Below the pieces are notes generated by a model that worked only from the letters and a program-made list of their open reading frames with translations, made no database searches and was not told the DNA's origin. From contig CAMLLG010000011.1 in assembly GCA_946480825.1 (NCBI GenBank), forward strand, positions 1-64,000: 64,000 nt of DNA, given 5' to 3'. Position 1 is the first letter of the stretch. Each line of letters opens with the position of its first letter. Made by a program: the position numbers and the translations under genes. This stretch comes from an uncultured Lysobacteraceae bacterium. Its GTDB lineage: Bacteria; Pseudomonadota; Gammaproteobacteria; Xanthomonadales; Xanthomonadaceae. This document shows, piece after piece, positions 36,374-45,360 of the stretch.

Positions 36374-37147
36374 TCAGCCTGCGAGTTGCACCCACGCCGG
36401 TGCGTGATCGCTCGGCCGTTCCCAGGTGCGCGGTGTGCGGTCGATGTCCGCGGCGCTGGTCTTGTCGCGCAGTGCGTCGGAGACCAGGGTGAGGTCGATG
36501 CGCAGCCCGAGGTTGCGGCGGAAGCCGGCCTGGCGGTAATCCCACCAACTGAAGAAGCCGCCTTCGCTGTGGTGCAGGCGGTAGGCGTCGTGCAGGCCGA
36601 GATCGAGCAGCCGCTTCAGTGCCGCGCGCTCCGCGGTGGAGGTGAGGATGCTGTCGTCGTTCCACACCTGCGGATCGTGTACGTCGCGATCGTCGGGGGC
36701 GATGTTGAAATCGCCCATCACCACCAGCCGCGGATGCCGCGACAGCTCGTCGGCCAACCAGCGGTGCACGGCGTCGAGCCAGCGAAGTTTGTAGTCGTAC
36801 TTCTCGGTGCCCACGTCCTGGCCGTTGACGACATACAGATTCACGATGCGCACGTCGCCGACGGTCGCGGCGATGGCGCGACGCTGGGCGTCGTCGAAAT
36901 CCGGGATGCCGATCTGCACGTCGTCGAGCGCATGGCCGCGGGCCAGCAGCGCGACGCCGTTGTAGGTCTTCTGCCCCGCGAACACGCTGCGATAGCCCAG
37001 GCCGGCCAGTACTGCATCGGGGAAGCGGTTGTCTTCGAGTTTGGTTTCCTGCAATCCGACCACGTCGGGCTGCGCGTCCTGCAGCCACTGTTCCAGGTGC
37101 GGCAGGCGCACGTTGAGCGAATTGACGTTCCAGGAGGCGATTTTCAT
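36374..37147 (-). CDS. xthA: Exodeoxyribonuclease III
   Basis: A 257-residue exonuclease/AP endonuclease. It starts MKIASWNVNSLNVR at ATG 37147. The catalytic blocks are LQETKLED (metal Glu), YDYKLRWLDA, GDFNIAPDDRDVHDP (Asp/Asn pair), and SDHAPAWVQL at the end (His). It nicks DNA at abasic sites and degrades 3' ends in base-excision repair. It is a single gene, divergent from cytochrome b561 with 152 nt between. Confidence 0.95.
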   Translation of the reverse strand: MKIASWNVNSLNVRLPHLEQWLQDAQPDVVGLQETKLEDNRFPDAVLAGLGYRSVFAGQKTYNGVALLARGHALDDVQIGIPDFDDAQRRAIAATVGDVRIVNLYVVNGQDVGTEKYDYKLRWLDAVHRWLADELSRHPRLVVMGDFNIAPDDRDVHDPQVWNDDSILTSTAERAALKRLLDLGLHDAYRLHHSEGGFFSWWDYRQAGFRRNLGLRIDLTLVSDALRDKTSAADIDRTPRTWERPSDHAPAWVQLAG

Positions 37148-37299
37148 TCCGGAAGTGTAACGAGAAACACACCGGGAATCGTCACGCGGCATCCCCCATC
37201 GGTCATGCCGGTTTCGCGGAAATGTTTGATCGGGATCAAGCCGGCGGGCAGGCGAACGACGACATTGGCGGCTCCCCCACATTTCCAGGTCACGTCGTC

Positions 37300-37830
37300 A
37301 TGTCCGCCGCCGCAAACATCAAATACGCATGGCCCGTCAGGGCGATCCATTGGCTCGGCGCCGGCTTGATCCTGCTGGCCTATCTCACCAGCGAACTCGG
37401 CGAGGAGATGAAGGAAGGCGCGTCCGCGGGCGTGGACTGGCACGTCTTCGCCGGCCTGGCGCTGTTGCTGTTGTTCGTGCCGCGATTGCTCGCCAAGTTC
37501 GCCGCGTCGCCACTGCCGATCGCGCCGTCGCCGCCGCGCTGGAGCCTGCTGCCGGGCAGGCTGGTGACGCTCGCGCTGCTGCTGTTCGTGGCGGTGCAGC
37601 CGGTGCTGGGCATTCTCATGGTCTGGTCCGAAGGCCATGCGCTGCCGATCCCGCTCACCTCCTGGTCGCTGCCGCCGATGATCGTGCTGGGCGAAGGCGC
37701 CGAGGACGTGCTGGAAGAGGCGCACGAAACAGTGGGCACGATTTTTTACGCGGTGATCGCGATGCACGCGATCGCCGCGCTGTGGCATCACTTCATCCGT
37801 CGCGATACGACGCTGCGGCGGATGCTGTAG
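37300..37830 (+). CDS. Cytochrome b561
   Basis: A 176-residue di-heme membrane protein with four transmembrane helices. Heme-ligand His residues are readable in RAIHWLG (helix 1), DWHVFAGLALL (helix 2) and YAVIAMHAIAALWHHF (helix 4), as in CybB/YodB. It carries electrons between the quinone pool and periplasmic acceptors or superoxide. ATG 37300 has AGG 8 nt upstream. It ends 13 nt from the convergent YfcC gene. Confidence 0.9.
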   Translation: MSAAANIKYAWPVRAIHWLGAGLILLAYLTSELGEEMKEGASAGVDWHVFAGLALLLLFVPRLLAKFAASPLPIAPSPPRWSLLPGRLVTLALLLFVAVQPVLGILMVWSEGHALPIPLTSWSLPPMIVLGEGAEDVLEEAHETVGTIFYAVIAMHAIAALWHHFIRRDTTLRRML

Positions 37831-37843
37831 TCGTCCGTGGGCG

Positions 37844-39262
37844 TCAGGCGTAGCCGATGCTCACCGCGATGGCGACGCTGCTCGCGGCCAGCACAACCAG
37901 CAGCAGCTCGAAGCGCCAGATCGCGCGCAGCCAGCGTTGCCAGCTCACGCCGGCGACGCCCAACGCGCCCATCAGCACCGCCGAGGTGGGAATCACCAGA
38001 TTGGTGACCCCGTCGCCGAGCTGGAACGCGAGCACCGCGACCTGGCGAGTGACGCCGACGATGTCGCCCAGGCCGGCCATCAGCGGCATGGTGATCGAGG
38101 CCTGGGCCGAGCCCGAGGTCACGAACAGATTGAACACCGCCTGGAACAGCAGCATGCCCTGCGCCGCCAGCAGCGGCGGCCAGTCCTGCAGCGCGCCGCC
38201 CATCGCGTGCAGCAGCGTGTTGAGCACCGAGGCCTTGTGCGGATCGGTGCCGCCCAACAGCCACAGCATGCCCTTGGCCGCGGCGATCACCAGCGCCACC
38301 GGCACCATCTGCGCCACGCCTTGGGTGAACAGTTCGGCCAGCCGGTTGCCGTTCGCGCGGCGCGTCGCCGCCATCGCCAGCGCGCAGAACAGCCCCAGCG
38401 CGAAGAACTGTCCCGCCAGCTCCGGCAGGTAGTAACCGCGCGCGGTGATGCCCCAGACGATCCAGACCACGGTGGCCAGGATCGCCAGCAGCACGATGCG
38501 GTCGCTGCCGCGCAGCGGTGCGGCAGCGACCGCCGCGACCACGTCCTCGCGTTCCGCACGACGATGGCGCAAGGCGTAGCGCAGGGTGAACAGCAGCGCC
38601 ACCAGCGTGAACACCGCCCAGATCGCGATCCGCAGCGGCGCGCCCGACAGCGCCGGCACGCCGGCGACGCTCTGCGCCACCAGCACGCTGAAGGGATTCA
38701 TCCACGAGGTGGCAAAACCGATCTGGCTGGCCATGTAGGTCGCCATCACCGCGCTCTCGCGCGGCAGGCCCAGGCGATCGATCAGCGGCAGCAGCAGGAC
38801 CAGGAAGGCGATGGTTTCCTCGCCCATGCCGAACACCGCGCCGCCCAGCGAGAAGGCGACCGTCAGCAGCCCCAGCAGCCAGCCGGGATGCCCGCCGCTC
38901 AGCGCCACCAGCCGCAGCAGGCCGCGTTCGACCGCGCCGGTGTCGTTCACCAGCGCGAAGCTGCCGCCGATGATGAGGATCAGCGCGATCAGGCCGACCG
39001 CGGCGCCGTTGCGATCGCCCGAGGCGAAACCTTCGAACAGGAAGTTCAGAAATCCGCGTGCGTCGCCGCCGCTGCCGAAGACGGTGGTGCCGGCAGCGTC
39101 GAGCGCGGGCCGATAACGTTCCAAAGCGACCGGCGCGCCGGGCTCGAAATAACCCGCCGGCAGGAACGGCACGGCGACGGCCGCGATCAGCGCCAGCGCC
39201 AGCAGCACCAGCAATGTATTGAGGCCGCGCTCGGTCGCGGCTTCGGGTGGAACATTCGACAT
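37844..39262 (-). CDS. YfcC family permease (DcuC/C4-dicarboxylate-carrier superfamily)
   Basis: A 472-residue membrane protein with about 12 helices and two inverted re-entrant motifs. GMGEETIAFLVLLLPL and TSGSAQASITMPLMAGLGD are the YfcC signatures, and QLGDGVTNLVIPTSAVLMG closes the second half. A GAGGTG ribosome site precedes ATG 39262. E. coli YfcC and its relatives are annotated as basic amino-acid or dipeptide antiporters. As the last gene after the TonB receptor and the two cyanophycinases, it may import Asp-Arg dipeptides or their amino acids across the inner membrane. This is inference from context. Confidence 0.85.
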   Translation of the reverse strand: MSNVPPEAATERGLNTLLVLLALALIAAVAVPFLPAGYFEPGAPVALERYRPALDAAGTTVFGSGGDARGFLNFLFEGFASGDRNGAAVGLIALILIIGGSFALVNDTGAVERGLLRLVALSGGHPGWLLGLLTVAFSLGGAVFGMGEETIAFLVLLLPLIDRLGLPRESAVMATYMASQIGFATSWMNPFSVLVAQSVAGVPALSGAPLRIAIWAVFTLVALLFTLRYALRHRRAEREDVVAAVAAAPLRGSDRIVLLAILATVVWIVWGITARGYYLPELAGQFFALGLFCALAMAATRRANGNRLAELFTQGVAQMVPVALVIAAAKGMLWLLGGTDPHKASVLNTLLHAMGGALQDWPPLLAAQGMLLFQAVFNLFVTSGSAQASITMPLMAGLGDIVGVTRQVAVLAFQLGDGVTNLVIPTSAVLMGALGVAGVSWQRWLRAIWRFELLLVVLAASSVAIAVSIGYA

Positions 39263-39377
39263 CGATCACCTCGGACGACGACGGGCGCGCGCGGCGCCCG
39301 TCGTCGTTGGACGGAACTGCGGGTCGCGCCCGCGGGCGGAGACGACGATACGCCCTTCCGCCGCGGACGCGGTGCGA

Positions 39378-42149
39378 TCAATAGCGGTAGACGTAGCGGA
39401 AGGTCACGAAGCGGCCCAGCGTGTTGTGGTTGTACAGATCCACGTTGCTGGCCGAGCCCAGCGACACCGGCGGATCGCGGTCGCCGAGGTTGCGGATGTT
39501 GAGGCCGATCGACTGGCGATCGTCGATGTCCCAGTCGAGATTGAAGTTCAGCGTGGTCCACGACGCCACCGTGCGCCCGACCGGCACTTCGGCGCGCTGG
39601 TCGTCGTCGTAATAGCCGTCGATGTAGTTCGCCCACAGTCGCGCGCTCCAGTCGCCGCGCGACCACGACACGCCGGTGTTGATCAGCCATTCCGGATAGC
39701 GGAATTCGCCGGCCTTTTCGAGCAGGCGCTGGCCGTCCGCGCCGCAAGCGCCCGCGCCGCGACGCGGGTCGCTGCCGCTCGGGTCGCAGGATTCGCTGCG
39801 CTCGAACGAATGCGTCCAGGTCGCATCGACATAGGTCTTGAAGCGCCCGATCGGGGTCTCGTCGAAGCGGTAGTCGAAGCGCAGGTCGATGCCGTCGGTC
39901 TTCTGCCGGCCGATGTTGATCAGCTGCAGCTGGACATCGTCGATCGGGTCGCCGATCTCGCCGCCGCGGGTGGCGATGCCGATCATGCCCGGGCCCAGCG
40001 TGCGCTGATTGGCGTCGCCCGCGCGCGGCCGCGAGTTGTAGATCAGGCTCGGGTCGGTCAGCGCGCGGCGGAACAGCTCCAGGTCGTCGATGTCGACCAG
40101 ATCTTCCTGATCGAAATTCCAGTAGTCCAGGGTCAGCGTCGCGCGGTCGCCGAACGCGAACACGGTGCCGAGATACCACGCCGTCGAGGTTTCGGGATCG
40201 AGGTCGGGGTTGCCGTAGATTTCCGAGAGATAGCCGTCGTCGCCGGAGAAGCCGCCGCAGAAGCTGGCGAAGAACTCGCTGCCGGTCGAGCACGGCAGCG
40301 CGCCCGAGCTGAGCGTGGTGCCGGCGCCGACCTGGGCCAGCGACGGCGCGCGGAAGGAGGTGTTCCAGCCGCCGCGCAGCAGGAAACGCTCGCTCGGGCG
40401 CCAGCGCACGCCGACCGACGGATTGAAGTCGCCGCCGAAATCGTCGTAGTGGTCGTAGCGTCCCGCCAGGCGCACATCGAGCGTGCGGGTCAGCGGCAGA
40501 TTGGTTTCGCCGAACAGCGCCCACTGCGTGCGCTCGGCTTCGACCGCGGTCGAACCGAATCCGTAGACCGGCACATCGCCGTCGGCGTCGGCCGTGGCCA
40601 GCAGCGAGGGTTCGTCGGCGATCTCTTCGCGCCGCAGCTCGACGCCGAACGCCCACGGCACGTCGCGCCCGCCGATGCGGCCCCAGTCGCCGTTGAGTCT
40701 GGCGTCCCATGCGTACAGTTTGGAACTGCCGTCGCGCGGCACCGTTTCGCGCACCAGGTCGAGCACCTGCTGCGAATTCCCGGCCTGGCCGTTGAACGGG
40801 TCGTACCACAGCCCGCCCGCGCCGGGCGCGCAGGTGGTGGTGCCATCGGCGCAGAGTTCGCCGAACAGGCCCGCCTGGATGCGCGCGACGTTGTAGATGC
40901 CGGCGACCGCCGTCTGTTCGGATTCGCTGCGCGAGACGGTGAGCGCGGTCTCCCAGTCCCAGCCGCCGAGATCGCCGCGCAGGCCGTTGAGCCAGCGCCA
41001 GTTTTCGGTGGTGACCTCGATCGTGCGTGCGTCGGGGAAGCGGCCGAAACCGATCAGCGCGCCGGTATCGAAGCCCAGCGACACGAAACGCTGACGCAAC
41101 TCCGCGGGCATGCCCGGATGATCGAAGGCGACTTCCGCGTCCCATGGCGCCGGCGCGGCGTCGGCGCGCGACTTGTTGTGCTGCAGCGCGAGTTCGGTGA
41201 AGTACTCCAGCGAGTCGTTGAGCTTGACGTTGAGGGTGCCGTAGGCGCCGAGCTGACGGGTTTCGGGGTCGGTGGCGGTGAATGCGTTGCGATTGACTTC
41301 GCAGTACTCGCCGAGGCGCCCGACCTGGAACTGATCGGCGGGACAACCGGCTTCGACGATGTCGTCCTGGGCGAAATCCAGATCGTTGAAGCTCGGAAAG
41401 ATGCCCTGCTGCGAAGGCCGCGGTTCGACCGCGGAGATCCGGCGGTCGCGGTCGTACAGCGCGTTGCGCTGGTAGGCGTCCACCACCAGCAGACCGTCGA
41501 TGCGATCGCCCTGGAAACCGTAGACCAGATTGGCGTTGGTGCGCGCCTCGTCGGTGCCGCGGGTGGAGTCGCCCCAGTTCAGGCCCAGGCGCAGACCGTC
41601 GAAATCCTTGCGCAGGATGACGTTGACCACGCCGGCCACCGCATCCGCACCGTAGATCGCGGACGCACCGGTGGTCAGCACTTCGATGCGATCGACCGCG
41701 GCCATCGGGATGGCATTGATGTCGACGAAGTTCTCGGAGCCGTTCGCGAACGACGACACCGCGACGCGGCGCCCGTTGACCAGCGTCAGCGTGGACGCGG
41801 TGCCGAGGCCGCGCAGCGACGCCGCGGCGCTGCCGGCGGGCGAATCGGCCTGCAGCGCGCCGGAGGTGCCGGTGTTGAAGTTGCCGGTGCCGCCGCCGGT
41901 TTCGGAAATCTGTTTCAGCGCGTCGCCGACGTTGTTGGCGCCGATCTGTTTCAGATCCTCGGCTTCCAGCACGACCACCGGCTGCGCATCCTGCAGATCG
42001 ATCCCGGACAGGTTGGAACCGGTGACGACGATGGCGTCCAGTTCGTCCTGCGCGGCGGGCGCGGGCGTCGCCGCATCCTGGGCGGCGGCGTGGGTGGAGA
42101 GCAGCAGGGAAAGCGTGGTCGCGATGGCGAGCGGGGTGGTGCGGATCAT
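39378..42149 (-). CDS. TonB-dependent outer membrane receptor
   Basis: A 923-residue precursor. The signal peptide ends near HAAAQ (residue 23), the TonB box is about LDAIVVTGS (36-44), and the plug domain contains NVGDALKQI and ASAIYGADAVAGVVNVIL. The remaining 700 residues form the 22-stranded barrel, ending in the aromatic YRY. The Gln/Asp-rich plug and the LDAIVVTGSNL box are typical of the large xanthomonad receptors for oligosaccharides and peptides. It sits between the cyanophycinase genes and a YfcC permease gene, so the ligand is probably a peptide or cyanophycin fragment. No operator was recognised in the 132 bases upstream, which hold an 8-bp TGCGCAGA hairpin (about 42235-42255). 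Confidence 0.9.
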   Translation of the reverse strand: MIRTTPLAIATTLSLLLSTHAAAQDAATPAPAAQDELDAIVVTGSNLSGIDLQDAQPVVVLEAEDLKQIGANNVGDALKQISETGGGTGNFNTGTSGALQADSPAGSAAASLRGLGTASTLTLVNGRRVAVSSFANGSENFVDINAIPMAAVDRIEVLTTGASAIYGADAVAGVVNVILRKDFDGLRLGLNWGDSTRGTDEARTNANLVYGFQGDRIDGLLVVDAYQRNALYDRDRRISAVEPRPSQQGIFPSFNDLDFAQDDIVEAGCPADQFQVGRLGEYCEVNRNAFTATDPETRQLGAYGTLNVKLNDSLEYFTELALQHNKSRADAAPAPWDAEVAFDHPGMPAELRQRFVSLGFDTGALIGFGRFPDARTIEVTTENWRWLNGLRGDLGGWDWETALTVSRSESEQTAVAGIYNVARIQAGLFGELCADGTTTCAPGAGGLWYDPFNGQAGNSQQVLDLVRETVPRDGSSKLYAWDARLNGDWGRIGGRDVPWAFGVELRREEIADEPSLLATADADGDVPVYGFGSTAVEAERTQWALFGETNLPLTRTLDVRLAGRYDHYDDFGGDFNPSVGVRWRPSERFLLRGGWNTSFRAPSLAQVGAGTTLSSGALPCSTGSEFFASFCGGFSGDDGYLSEIYGNPDLDPETSTAWYLGTVFAFGDRATLTLDYWNFDQEDLVDIDDLELFRRALTDPSLIYNSRPRAGDANQRTLGPGMIGIATRGGEIGDPIDDVQLQLINIGRQKTDGIDLRFDYRFDETPIGRFKTYVDATWTHSFERSESCDPSGSDPRRGAGACGADGQRLLEKAGEFRYPEWLINTGVSWSRGDWSARLWANYIDGYYDDDQRAEVPVGRTVASWTTLNFNLDWDIDDRQSIGLNIRNLGDRDPPVSLGSASNVDLYNHNTLGRFVTFRYVYRY

Positions 42150-42281
42150 GACGAAACCTCGTACGGAGGGCCGCTCCGCGCCGGCGTGGGCACGGCGTGG
42201 ATGGCGACCTTGGCGTTGTTCGGAATGGCGATTGCGCAGAACGCGTCTGCGCAGGCATTGCGGCGCATCGTCGCGCCGGAC

Positions 42282-42353
42282 TCATTCGTTCCACCATTCG
42301 CTGAGGTAGAAGGTGCGGCAGATGTGCCGGATGTGCGTGCGGGGTTTCGGCAT
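42282..42353 (-). CDS. 23-codon mini-gene B, downstream of cyanophycinase B
   Basis: The frame from ATG 42353 to TGA encodes a 23-residue peptide with the core HIRHICRTFYLSEWW, then Asn-Glu. It differs from mini-gene A (44049) by three amino acids only (Pro/Ser2, Thr/Asn6, Asn/Asp22). Five other codons and the stop differ silently (for example CGC/CGA, TAC/TAT). That pattern shows selection on the peptide, not just on the DNA. It lies 77 nt after cyanophycinase B and 132 nt before the TonB receptor. There is no strong ribosome site. It could be a leader peptide, a modified-peptide precursor or a signalling peptide; I do not recognise it. Confidence 0.6.
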   Translation of the reverse strand: MPKPRTHIRHICRTFYLSEWWNE

Positions 42354-42430
42354 GCGTGCGCGGCGGGTGCGCCATGGTCGACGCTGCGGCGCGCGGTCGG
42401 CGCGCCGCAGTACGGGCGTCGTCGCGGGCA

Positions 42431-43858
42431 TCAGTAGGGATTGGCCGGCGCGAACGGCACGCTGGCGTTGCGACCGTCCACGCTCAACGACAGACCGCTG
42501 CCGGTGTGCGCGCCGGACACGAAGTCGAAGCTCTGGCCGGCGGTCAGTTTCGTGCGCTGCAGGTTGCGGTAGATCAACGGCGCGCCCGACAGCACCTGGG
42601 TGCGCTGGGTGTCGCTGCGCTCTTCGACGATGTACACGGCGCCCGCACCGTCGGCGACGCCGCGGCCGGTGCGATCGAGGAACAGCGATGTCGATTCGTC
42701 GATGCCGATGCCGAGAATGCGTGCGGTGGCGTTGTCCTGGCGCAGTCGCGCCATGAACGCGAACAGCCGGCCCATGCGGTCGCGCTCGCCGAAATGACTG
42801 TCGGTGACGATGTCGTTCATCAGCGGCAGATCGAGGAATCCGGACGAGAACAGCGTGCCGCTGCGGTAGGGATTCGCGATCGCTTCGGCGCCGGTGACTG
42901 CGGTCACGCCGTCGGGGTCGTAGACGAATTCGCCCTGCACCGCGAGGCCCGCCGATGTGCCGCCGATCACCGCGCCGCGCGCATAGGCCGCGCGGATCGC
43001 GTCTTCGCTGCGCGTGTCCTTCCAGGCGTTGACGTAGCTCGACTGGTCGCCGCCGGCGATGAAGATCAGCTCGGCGTTGCGGATCGTCCACTCGGCGTAA
43101 TCGGAATTGGCCTTGTCGCGGGTGTCCAGCAGCAGCGTTTCGACCGAATCGGGCTTCAGCGCGCCGGTGGTCAGGGTGTAGAGATAGTCGTTGTAGCCGT
43201 TGCTGCCGGCGGTGCGCAGGATCACCACGTCGCCGCCGTTGGCCACCGGGAACGCGCGTTGGCGGAAGGCCTCGTCGTTCTCCACGCCGCCGCCCATCAG
43301 CAGCACGGCCGGGCCGTTGACGGGATTGCGCCCGGAATCCGCGGCGTTGCCGGTCAGCCAGTTCTGCAGGTTGCCGGGCTTGGTCGGACGCGTGCCGGCG
43401 CCGCCGCCCGATGCGGCGAGGGTGACGTCGAGGTCGTACCAGCCGCTGCCGCGGTAGGCGGTGATCTTCAGGCTGTAGCGGCCGGTGGTGGTGGCCGCGT
43501 AGCTGCCGGTCTCCGGAATCGCGCTGCTCTTGCCGCTGGCGACGGCGCCGCCGGTGCTCTTGTAGAGGGCCCAGTCGAAATCGTCGCCGCTGTCGTGGTT
43601 GAGGCGCACCGAAATCGTCGACGCCGCGGCGAGATCGAAATAGAACCAATCGATGTCCGAGGACGTCGACAGACTGCCGGCAACGCGGGTGCCGGAGCCG
43701 ACCGGGTCGTCGGCGCCGCTTTCGCTGTTGTTGTTTTCGCTTTCGGCGGTGATCTGCGCGAGCGCCGCGCCCGACAGGCCGGCAAGACACAGACACACGA
43801 TGGTGGACGCGACGCGCACGGACGTACGCGCCCGGCACAGGGAACGAAGCAACGACAT
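42431..43858 (-). CDS. Exported cyanophycinase B with N-terminal PPC domain
   Basis: A 475-residue S51 peptidase. ATG 43858 is preferred because GGAGG lies 5 nt upstream; the earlier ATG at 43870 is inside that site. The signal peptide ends near GAALAQ (about residue 34). A pre-peptidase C-terminal (PPC) beta domain spans about residues 40-150 (ESENNNSESGADD, DIDWFYFDL, SYSLKITAYRGSGWYDL-like strands). The catalytic domain follows from GPAVLLMGGG, with the nucleophile Ser302 in GGTSAGLAV and FIAGGDQSSYV near the substrate site. Extracellular cyanophycinases release beta-Asp-Arg dipeptides from cyanophycin. It is a paralogue of the gene at 44273. Confidence 0.9.
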   Translation of the reverse strand: MSLLRSLCRARTSVRVASTIVCLCLAGLSGAALAQITAESENNNSESGADDPVGSGTRVAGSLSTSSDIDWFYFDLAAASTISVRLNHDSGDDFDWALYKSTGGAVASGKSSAIPETGSYAATTTGRYSLKITAYRGSGWYDLDVTLAASGGGAGTRPTKPGNLQNWLTGNAADSGRNPVNGPAVLLMGGGVENDEAFRQRAFPVANGGDVVILRTAGSNGYNDYLYTLTTGALKPDSVETLLLDTRDKANSDYAEWTIRNAELIFIAGGDQSSYVNAWKDTRSEDAIRAAYARGAVIGGTSAGLAVQGEFVYDPDGVTAVTGAEAIANPYRSGTLFSSGFLDLPLMNDIVTDSHFGERDRMGRLFAFMARLRQDNATARILGIGIDESTSLFLDRTGRGVADGAGAVYIVEERSDTQRTQVLSGAPLIYRNLQRTKLTAGQSFDFVSGAHTGSGLSLSVDGRNASVPFAPANPY

Positions 43859-44048
43859 GGCAACCTCCATGGAAGCGTGCGCGGTGCGCGACGCGGTCGG
43901 ACCTTCTGATCGGACTTTCCGGAGGCGGACCCCGCGCGTGACGGTCCGTGGGGACGGTCAGGCTTGCTTCCGGAATGGTGCGCGCGCTGCGGCGCGGCAT
44001 CGGCATGTGCCGATGGGCCCCTTGCGGGCCGGGTTCAGCGCCGTGGAC

Positions 44049-44120
44049 TTATTCGTCCCACCATTCGCTGAGATAGAAGGTTCGGCAGATGTGCCGGATA
44101 TGGTTGCGCGGCTTGGACAT
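44049..44120 (-). CDS. 23-codon mini-gene A, downstream of cyanophycinase A
   Basis: This is the companion of the mini-gene at 42282: ATG 44120 to TAA, core HIRHICRTFYLSEWW followed by Asp-Glu. GGAGG lies about 15 nt before the ATG, which is far but usable. It is 152 nt after the end of cyanophycinase A and 190 nt before cyanophycinase B. The 72 bp are well conserved with copy B, while flanking non-coding DNA has diverged strongly. Each cyanophycinase gene thus has one mini-gene behind it, so gene and mini-gene were duplicated as a unit or were kept together by function. Confidence 0.6.
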   Translation of the reverse strand: MSKPRNHIRHICRTFYLSEWWDE

Positions 44121-44272
44121 GGCACCCGTTTGATACCTCCGCGCCGTCGCGGTCGTCAAGTGCCGTCGCGGGGACGACCCGCGTCCGGCCCGAGTCGTGC
44201 GGAGATTGCGGCGCTGCAGCATGCAATGACCGTCGTCAGACGCCGAGGGCCGAGGTGCAGAGGGGCCGGATC

Positions 44273-45304
44273 TCAGTAGGGATTCGCGGGCGCGAACGGC
44301 GCGGTCGCGTTGCGACCATCGACGCTCAGCACGATGCCGATGCCGTTGTGCTGATGGGTGACGAAATCGTAGAAACGGCCGGCATCCACCCGCGTGCGCT
44401 GCAGGTTGCGGTAGATCAGGGGCTGGCCCGGCGCGACCTGCGTGCGCACGGTGTCCGCCCGTTCCGCGATCACGTAGACCGCGCCGCCGAGGTTGCTGTC
44501 CACCGTGCCCACGCCGTTGCGGTCGATGAACAGCGAGGTCTGTTCGTCGATCGCGAGCGCCACGATCGACGGTGCGGTGCCGTCCTGGCGCAGTCGCGCC
44601 ATGAACGCCAGCGTGCGGCCCATGCGGTTGCGCGCGGCGAAATGGCTGTCGGTGATGATGCCGTCCATGATCGGGAAGCGCAGGAAATCGGTGCTCAGCA
44701 TCATCCCCGGGTCGTACGGGTCGGCAAGCGCTTCGGCGCTGACGATCCCGGCGATGCCGTCGGGGTCGTAGACGAATTCGCCCATCACCGCCAGCCCCGC
44801 GGAGGTGCCGCCGATCACCGCGCCGCGCGCATGCGCGAAATGCAGGGCGTCTTCCACCCGCGTGCCCTGCCAGGCGTTGACGTAGGTGGACTGGTCGCCG
44901 CCGGCGATGAAGATCAGTTCGGCCTTGCGGATCGCGTTGTCGACGTAATCGCTGTTGGCCTTGTCGCGGGTGTCGACCAGCATGGTCTCGACCGAATCGG
45001 GCTTCAGCGGACCGGTCACCAGGTCGTAGAGATAATCGTTGTAGCCGTCCCTGCCCGAGGTGCGCAGGATGACGATGTCGCCGCCGTTGGCGATCGGATA
45101 CGCGCGCTGCGCGAACCCCGCGTCCACTTCCGTGCCGCCGCCCATCAGCAGCAGCGCCGGGCCGCCGACCGGTTGCCGCGGCGAATCCGCGGCATTGCCG
45201 GTCAACCAGACCCGCGGTTTGAACTGTTTGGCAGCGTCTGCGGCGTGCGGCATCGCCAGCGCGCACAGCGCGAGCGTGAGTGCGAACAACGTGATCTGGC
45301 GCAT
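44273..45304 (-). CDS. Exported cyanophycinase A
   Basis: A 343-residue S51 peptidase with a Sec signal ending near HAADA (residue 24) and no PPC domain. Catalytic Ser168 is in GGTSAGLAV. GPALLLMGGGTEVDAGFAQR and FIAGGDQSTYVNAWQGTR match copy B closely, as does the shared C-terminal end LSVDGRNATAPFAPANPY. Both paralogues look active by these motifs. It is 57 nt downstream of the aldehyde dehydrogenase gene on the same strand. Confidence 0.9.
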   Translation of the reverse strand: MRQITLFALTLALCALAMPHAADAAKQFKPRVWLTGNAADSPRQPVGGPALLLMGGGTEVDAGFAQRAYPIANGGDIVILRTSGRDGYNDYLYDLVTGPLKPDSVETMLVDTRDKANSDYVDNAIRKAELIFIAGGDQSTYVNAWQGTRVEDALHFAHARGAVIGGTSAGLAVMGEFVYDPDGIAGIVSAEALADPYDPGMMLSTDFLRFPIMDGIITDSHFAARNRMGRTLAFMARLRQDGTAPSIVALAIDEQTSLFIDRNGVGTVDSNLGGAVYVIAERADTVRTQVAPGQPLIYRNLQRTRVDAGRFYDFVTHQHNGIGIVLSVDGRNATAPFAPANPY

Positions 45305-45360
45305 CGCTATTTTCCTTATGAGTGAAGAAGTCTTCCGTGGTTGGCGTCATCCGGCCGACA

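Noticed and set aside
42150..42281. Transcription attenuator following mini-gene B
   Set aside because: A TGCGCAGA hairpin is present, but no T-tract follows and no alternative pairing with the peptide's Trp codons was found. Copy A has different hairpins. Attenuation stays a guess and is not listed as a feature.
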